8,939 bases of DNA from Bacillota bacterium (lineage in GTDB: Bacteria; Bacillota; DTU030): assembly GCA_012841005.1 (NCBI GenBank), contig DUVO01000048.1, positions 1 through 8,939 on the forward strand, in the 5' to 3' direction. Numbering within the stretch: position 1 is the first letter of the stretch; every line of letters begins with the position of its first letter. Shown one piece after another: positions 5,439-8,939 of this stretch. Position numbers and translations under genes: made by a program. The notes below the pieces were generated by a model. It did no database searches. It had not been told where the DNA came from and saw nothing but the letters and a program-made list of their open reading frames with translations.

Positions 5439-7018
5439 CCCGGAGATGGCTGGTTGCGGCTCTTGTTTTCACCCTGGTTGCGGCATTGCTTGGCGGAGCA
5501 CTCAGTGGGTGTACAAGTCCAACAGCAGAGGTAGAAAGCGAAGGGAAAACCCTGATTGTGGGTCTGCGGCAATCGGTTCTTACCCTGGATCCGGCTATGC
5601 ACAGGGACCGGGTAACGGAAACAGTTCTGAAAAATATTTTTGACGGTTTGGTAACCAGGACAACGGACATGGAAATAGTTCCGGAAATAGCTGAGTCATA
5701 CACCCAGTTGAGTCCGACGGAATGGGAGTTTAAAATTCGCGAAGGAATTACCTTCCACAACGGGGATCCCTTGACTGCCGATGATGTGGAATTTACCTTT
5801 ATGCGCATCCTTACCGAAGGGGCTGTTGATGGGCAATCATCGCCCCGGGCGGGGCTCCTCGGACCCCTGGAAAAGGTAGAAAAAATAGACGATTACACCG
5901 TACGCTTTCTTTTTAGTGAACCCTGGCCAGTATTTTTACGTATGCTACCCCACCAACAGATCGTGCCCAAAAAATACATCGAAGAACATGGTTCCGAGTA
6001 CTTTGGCGAAAATCCCATTGGCGCCGGCCCCTTCAAATTTGTCCAGGGCAGCCTGGATGAAGAAATCGTATTGGAGCGATTTGACGAGTACTACGGCGGT
6101 TCCACCGAACTTCCGCCTGTAGGACCGGCCCAGGTAGACACCGTTATTTTTAAGGTCATACCGGAAACAGCAACCAGAATTGCTGCACTACAAGCGGGAG
6201 ATGCCCATATTATCCAATCGGTGCCACCCCATTTGGTCGCAGAGTTGGAAAAGGATCCCAACGTAGTGGTCAAATCTTGCGTGGGTACCCGTGCCTACGC
6301 CATGGATCTCAATACCAACTTGGAGCCCTTTGATAATGTCCTGGTAAGGCAGGCCATGAACTATGCCACCGATATCGATGAAATCATCGATACGATCCTG
6401 GGGGGATACGCAGTCCGCTGTCCGGGAGCGGCCATACCCGGTTCCTTTGGCTATCACGACGGCCTTCCCGGTTATGAGTATAATCCGGAAAAGGCCAAAG
6501 AACTCTTGGCCGAAGCAGGCTACCCCGATGGTTTCAGCCTGGTAATAGACACCGATGATGAAATGAAGGATGTCTCCGAAGCCCTTGCCCAGCAACTGCA
6601 GCGGGTCGGTATTGATGCCACGGTTCGGGTTTGGGATTGGGGTGTTTTGAAACCCCTCTTGGATGAAGGGGAAAGGAAGGCGGTTGTCAGCAGTTGGGGG
6701 AATTCGACCCTCGAACCCTACGATCTCTTCGAACCCAAGTTTGTGACCAGGGAAGGTGATGTCCTCGGACGGGGCAACTATTCCCACTACAGCAACCCGA
6801 AATTCGATGAGCTTTTTGCCAAGGTTTCGGTAACCATTGATGATGAGGAACGGGCCAATATATACCGGCAATTGCAGGAAATCCTGTACGAAGACTGTCC
6901 CCAGGTATTCGGCTACAGTACCATGGAATTGGAGGCTTGTTCGGTACTGGTAGAAAACTGGGAACCCAGCCCCGACAGCCGCATCAACCTCCACGACGTG
7001 GGCTTAAAAGACAGTTGA
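5435..7018 (+). CDS. ABC transporter substrate-binding lipoprotein, peptide/nickel family 5 (OppA/DppA-like)
   Basis: This is the extracellular ligand-binding subunit of a peptide-type ABC importer, tethered to the outer face of the membrane. The 527-residue product starts with positive residues (MTRR), a hydrophobic segment (about 5-23) and a lipobox LSGC whose Cys26 would be lipidated. The mature part shows family 5 features: the first strand KTLIVGLRQ (38-46), LDPA (51-54), the signature around EWEFKIREGITFHNGDPLTADDV (96-118, quoted in parts as WEFKIREGITFHNG and LTADDV), and NPIGAGPFKF (193-202). AAGGAGGG at 5421-5428 precedes the ATG by 6 bases. The gene is followed by a large hairpin and two cognate permease genes. 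Ligand identity, for example oligopeptide, dipeptide or gamma-glutamyl peptide, cannot be decided from sequence. Confidence 0.95.
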   Translation: MTRRWLVAALVFTLVAALLGGALSGCTSPTAEVESEGKTLIVGLRQSVLTLDPAMHRDRVTETVLKNIFDGLVTRTTDMEIVPEIAESYTQLSPTEWEFKIREGITFHNGDPLTADDVEFTFMRILTEGAVDGQSSPRAGLLGPLEKVEKIDDYTVRFLFSEPWPVFLRMLPHQQIVPKKYIEEHGSEYFGENPIGAGPFKFVQGSLDEEIVLERFDEYYGGSTELPPVGPAQVDTVIFKVIPETATRIAALQAGDAHIIQSVPPHLVAELEKDPNVVVKSCVGTRAYAMDLNTNLEPFDNVLVRQAMNYATDIDEIIDTILGGYAVRCPGAAIPGSFGYHDGLPGYEYNPEKAKELLAEAGYPDGFSLVIDTDDEMKDVSEALAQQLQRVGIDATVRVWDWGVLKPLLDEGERKAVVSSWGNSTLEPYDLFEPKFVTREGDVLGRGNYSHYSNPKFDELFAKVSVTIDDEERANIYRQLQEILYEDCPQVFGYSTMELEACSVLVENWEPSPDSRINLHDVGLKDS

Positions 7019-7040
7019 GGATGTACGATTAAATAAAAAG

Positions 7041-7092
7041 AGGGAAAAGGGGAGAAGACCCCTCTGCCCGGGGATTCTCCCCTTTTTTCCCT
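7041..7092 (+). terminator. Large intercistronic hairpin between binding protein and permease genes (partial terminator or mRNA stabiliser)
   Basis: AGGGAAAAGGGGAGAA (7041-7056) pairs with TTCTCCCCTTTTTTCCCT (7075-7092), perfect except for two extra T in the right arm. Inside it CCCC (7059-7062) can pair with GGGG (7070-7073). The result is a stem of about 20 pairs. The T-run is within the right arm rather than after it, so full termination is doubtful. Hairpins at this place in importer operons often protect the upstream message and raise binding-protein levels over permease levels; that role here is inferred. Confidence 0.65.
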
Positions 7093-7114
7093 AGGTTCTG
7101 CCAACTTTACCAAC

Positions 7115-7120
7115 GGAGGT
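7115..7120 (+). promoter_or_regulatory. Ribosome binding site fixing a TTG start for the first permease
   Basis: GGAGGT lies 7 bases before the TTG at 7128. The first in-frame ATG is at 7158, inside the predicted first membrane segment and without a ribosome binding site, so the TTG is preferred. Confidence 0.8.
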
Positions 7121-7127
7121 GGTTTGA

Positions 7128-8141
7128 TTGAAATTAGCGCGCATCCTGGAACGTATTATGGTGTCTATCCCCATAATGCTGGGTGTTGCCATAATCGTCT
7201 TTCTCTTCATGCGTCTTACACCCGGGGCTGACCCTGTCGATCTGATGATGGGTGAAGCAGGCCATGTCTCTGCCCAGGAAATGGAAGCCTTGCGCCAGGA
7301 ATTCCTTCTCGATGAACCCATCCATGTCCAATTGTATCATTTTTTGGCCGGTTGCCTGCGGGGAGACCTGGGAACATCCTTCATAAAAAGAAAACCTGTA
7401 ACGACGTTAATCCTGGAATGCCTGCCGGCTACCATAGAATTGGCCCTGGGCGCATTATTCCTCTCATTGCTCATTTCCGTCCCCATTGGGATAATATCGG
7501 CAGTAAAACAATACTCATTCCTGGATAGGGCTTCAATGACCGGCGCCTTTATCGGTATCTCCATGCCGCCCTTTTGGTTGGGTATAATCCTCATAATCCT
7601 TTTTTCCGCATCCTGGGGACTGTTCCCCTCCCACGGCCGGTTGCCCTTCACCGTTGGCCTGGATACCATAACCGGCTTTTACATACTGGATAGTATTCTG
7701 ACCAGAAACTGGTCCGCCCTGGCCAGCACCCTCCATCATCTTTTCCTTCCCTCCCTGGCTTTAGGTGCAGCCACTGCCGCGACGGTTGCCCGTATGATCC
7801 GCTCCAGTATGTTGGAAGTATTACGCCAGGATTACATAGTTTTGGCCCGGGCCAAGGGATTGACAGAATACAAGGTAATCGTTAAACATGCCCTCCGCAA
7901 TGCTCTAATCCCGACAGTTACCATTGTAGCCATCCAATTGGGAGTTTTCTTGGGCGGAAATATGATTGTGGAGACAGTTTTCGGGTGGCCCGGTTTGGGG
8001 CGCCTGGTGGTAGATGCCATACAGCGCCGTGATTTCCCCCTGGTTCAAGGGGCAGTCATCATCTATGCCTTTACCTTCGTTATGGCTAACCTTCTGGCTG
8101 ATATCATCTACACCTTTGTTAATCCCAAAATTGAACTGTAG
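7128..8141 (+). CDS. ABC transporter permease, DppB/OppB type
   Basis: This is one of the two membrane subunits that form the translocation channel of a peptide-type importer. The 337-residue product has the family length, starting with a short cytoplasmic end and a membrane helix (about 11-29), an extracellular domain (about 30-95) with the typical LLDEPIHVQLYHFLAGCLRGDLG block (60-82, here in parts LDEPIHVQLY and LRGDLGTSF), then five more predicted helices. The EAA loop that contacts the ATPase is seen at 236-262, with LARAKG and, near the end, ALRNALIP. The signature VETVFGWPGLGRLVVDAIQ (281-299) and the end VNPKIEL are characteristic. The start codon is TTG at 7128. It lies after the intercistronic hairpin and 14 bases before the second permease start. 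Confidence 0.95.
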   Translation: MKLARILERIMVSIPIMLGVAIIVFLFMRLTPGADPVDLMMGEAGHVSAQEMEALRQEFLLDEPIHVQLYHFLAGCLRGDLGTSFIKRKPVTTLILECLPATIELALGALFLSLLISVPIGIISAVKQYSFLDRASMTGAFIGISMPPFWLGIILIILFSASWGLFPSHGRLPFTVGLDTITGFYILDSILTRNWSALASTLHHLFLPSLALGAATAATVARMIRSSMLEVLRQDYIVLARAKGLTEYKVIVKHALRNALIPTVTIVAIQLGVFLGGNMIVETVFGWPGLGRLVVDAIQRRDFPLVQGAVIIYAFTFVMANLLADIIYTFVNPKIEL

Positions 8142-8155
8142 GGAGGGAAATATCC

Positions 8156-8939
8156 ATGGAAACCAAAAAAACCAGCACCTCGTCTCTCCAGCCCTCCAGG
8201 CCCGCTCCGCAGCCTTTCCAGCAAAACATATACCTCCTCGGCATTAAGCTGCGGCTTCTTCGCCACAACTGCCAGTATTTTTTCCGCCAGTTACGCCGCC
8301 ATCCCTCAGCCCTATTGGGTGCCCTCATTATCATCCTCTATCTTTTGGCCGCCGTCTTTGCCCCCTTTATAGTCCCCCAGGATCCCTTTATTGGCATCCT
8401 CAGTAACCGCCTGCTTCCTCCCAGCTGGGCTGAAGGAGGACAGCAAGAATACCTGCTGGGCTGTGATGAATTGGGCAGGGATCTCCTCAGCAGAATTATC
8501 TGCGGTACCCGGGTGTCCATTGGCGTCGGTCTTCTCTCTGTTATGGTATCGATGGTCATCGGCGTCACTGTCGGCCTTGCGGCAGGCTACTTTCGGGGTT
8601 GGTTTGATGAGTTAGTCTCCCGTTTTGCCGATCTTTTACTTGCCTTTCCCTATTTAATTTTTGCCCTGGGCGTAATGATGGTAACAGGACCCGGGTTTTG
8701 GAATTTAATTATGGCCCTCAGTTTTAAGGGTTGGGTGGAGTTTTTCCGTCTAACCAGGGGGGAAACCCTTTCGGAAAAGACAAAGGAGTATGTGGAAGCA
8801 GCTAAAGCCAGCGGTCAAGGGCATATAACTATAATGCTTTCAGAGATACTGCCCAATATTATCCACTCTGTCATAGTACTGGGAACATTACGGATGGGAT
8901 TCATGATTATCATGGAAGCTTCCTTAAGCTTCCTTGGCC
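8156..8939 (+). CDS. ABC transporter permease, DppC/OppC type (3' end beyond window)
   Basis: This second membrane subunit pairs with the DppB/OppB-type permease. The frame is open from ATG 8156 through the last base, giving 261 residues; about 40 more are expected from the family. GGGAGGG (8141-8147), overlapping the previous stop codon, serves as ribosome binding site. A Ser/Thr/Pro/Gln-rich N-terminus (1-24) and a basic stretch (31-50) come before the first helix (about 51-73). The family block LGCDELGRDLLSRI (101-114) has Cys103 where Thr is commonest. Further helices lie near 119-144, 158-177 and 235-257. The EAA loop, EYVEAAKASG to EILPN, spans 211-234, and EASLSFLG (254-261) is the family signature near the C-terminus. 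No frameshift is visible. ATPase genes (DppD/DppF type) would be expected downstream. Confidence 0.94.
   Translation, partial: METKKTSTSSLQPSRPAPQPFQQNIYLLGIKLRLLRHNCQYFFRQLRRHPSALLGALIIILYLLAAVFAPFIVPQDPFIGILSNRLLPPSWAEGGQQEYLLGCDELGRDLLSRIICGTRVSIGVGLLSVMVSMVIGVTVGLAAGYFRGWFDELVSRFADLLLAFPYLIFALGVMMVTGPGFWNLIMALSFKGWVEFFRLTRGETLSEKTKEYVEAAKASGQGHITIMLSEILPNIIHSVIVLGTLRMGFMIIMEASLSFLG

Noticed and set aside
5144..5808. Minus-strand open frames across the hydrolase/binding-protein junction
   Set aside because: They overlap two real genes in antisense, have low-complexity Pro/Ser-rich translations and no family likeness.
6188..6994. Long open frame on the minus strand opposite the binding-protein gene (268 codons)
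   Set aside because: It is antisense to a clearly recognisable family 5 binding protein, has no recognisable domain, and its openness follows from the codon use of the real gene.
1..8939. Mobile elements, CRISPR arrays, tRNA or rRNA genes
   Set aside because: No transposase or integrase frame, no spaced direct repeats, and no tRNA- or rRNA-like sequence was noticed; the genes are ordinary, co-directional chromosomal operons.

Overview
The window reads as one strand-consistent stretch of chromosome from a Gram-positive anaerobe of the Clostridia type, possibly a Moorella- or Desulfotomaculum-like thermophile. The support for this is strong GGAGG-type ribosome binding sites, a TTG start codon, a lipobox-anchored solute-binding protein, moderate G+C content and the gene order. 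The lineage is an inference; no rRNA or marker gene is present. All convincing genes are on the + strand, and no mobile element, tRNA, rRNA or CRISPR array was seen.

Region 1 (1-4289) is a tight gene series. It starts with the 3' end of a gene whose product resembles the C-terminus of a PHP-type metallophosphoesterase. It continues with surE (5'/3'-nucleotidase), an MTAP/PNP-family nucleoside phosphorylase (mtnP-type), mtnA (methylthioribose-1-phosphate isomerase) and an amidohydrolase of the MTA/SAH deaminase type (mtaD). Gaps are 3 to 37 bases and each gene has its own Shine-Dalgarno sequence, so this is very probably one operon. Together the last three enzymes can turn methylthioadenosine, and by analogy 5'-deoxyadenosine or adenosine, into its inosine form, split that into hypoxanthine and a sugar 1-phosphate, and isomerise the sugar phosphate. 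The phosphorylase carries PNP-like residues (Asn207, Gly209, His219) where adenine-specific MTA phosphorylases carry Asp, Asp and Val. This fits the deaminase acting first.

Region 2 (4290-4581) is a non-coding spacer. It holds a strong hairpin just after mtaD, a second weak hairpin followed by ten T, a small perfect inverted repeat, and an A+T-rich stretch where a promoter for the next genes could lie.

Region 3 (4585-8939) is a second putative operon: a class I glutamine-amidotransferase-like gamma-glutamyl hydrolase (peptidase C26/PuuD type), then a peptide/nickel-type ABC importer made of a lipoprotein binding subunit and two permeases, the second cut by the window edge. A large hairpin lies between the binding-protein gene and the first permease gene and may set different expression levels. 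The ATPase genes would be expected just downstream. The layout suggests uptake of a peptide-like or gamma-glutamyl compound followed by its hydrolysis inside the cell, but the substrate cannot be read from the sequence.
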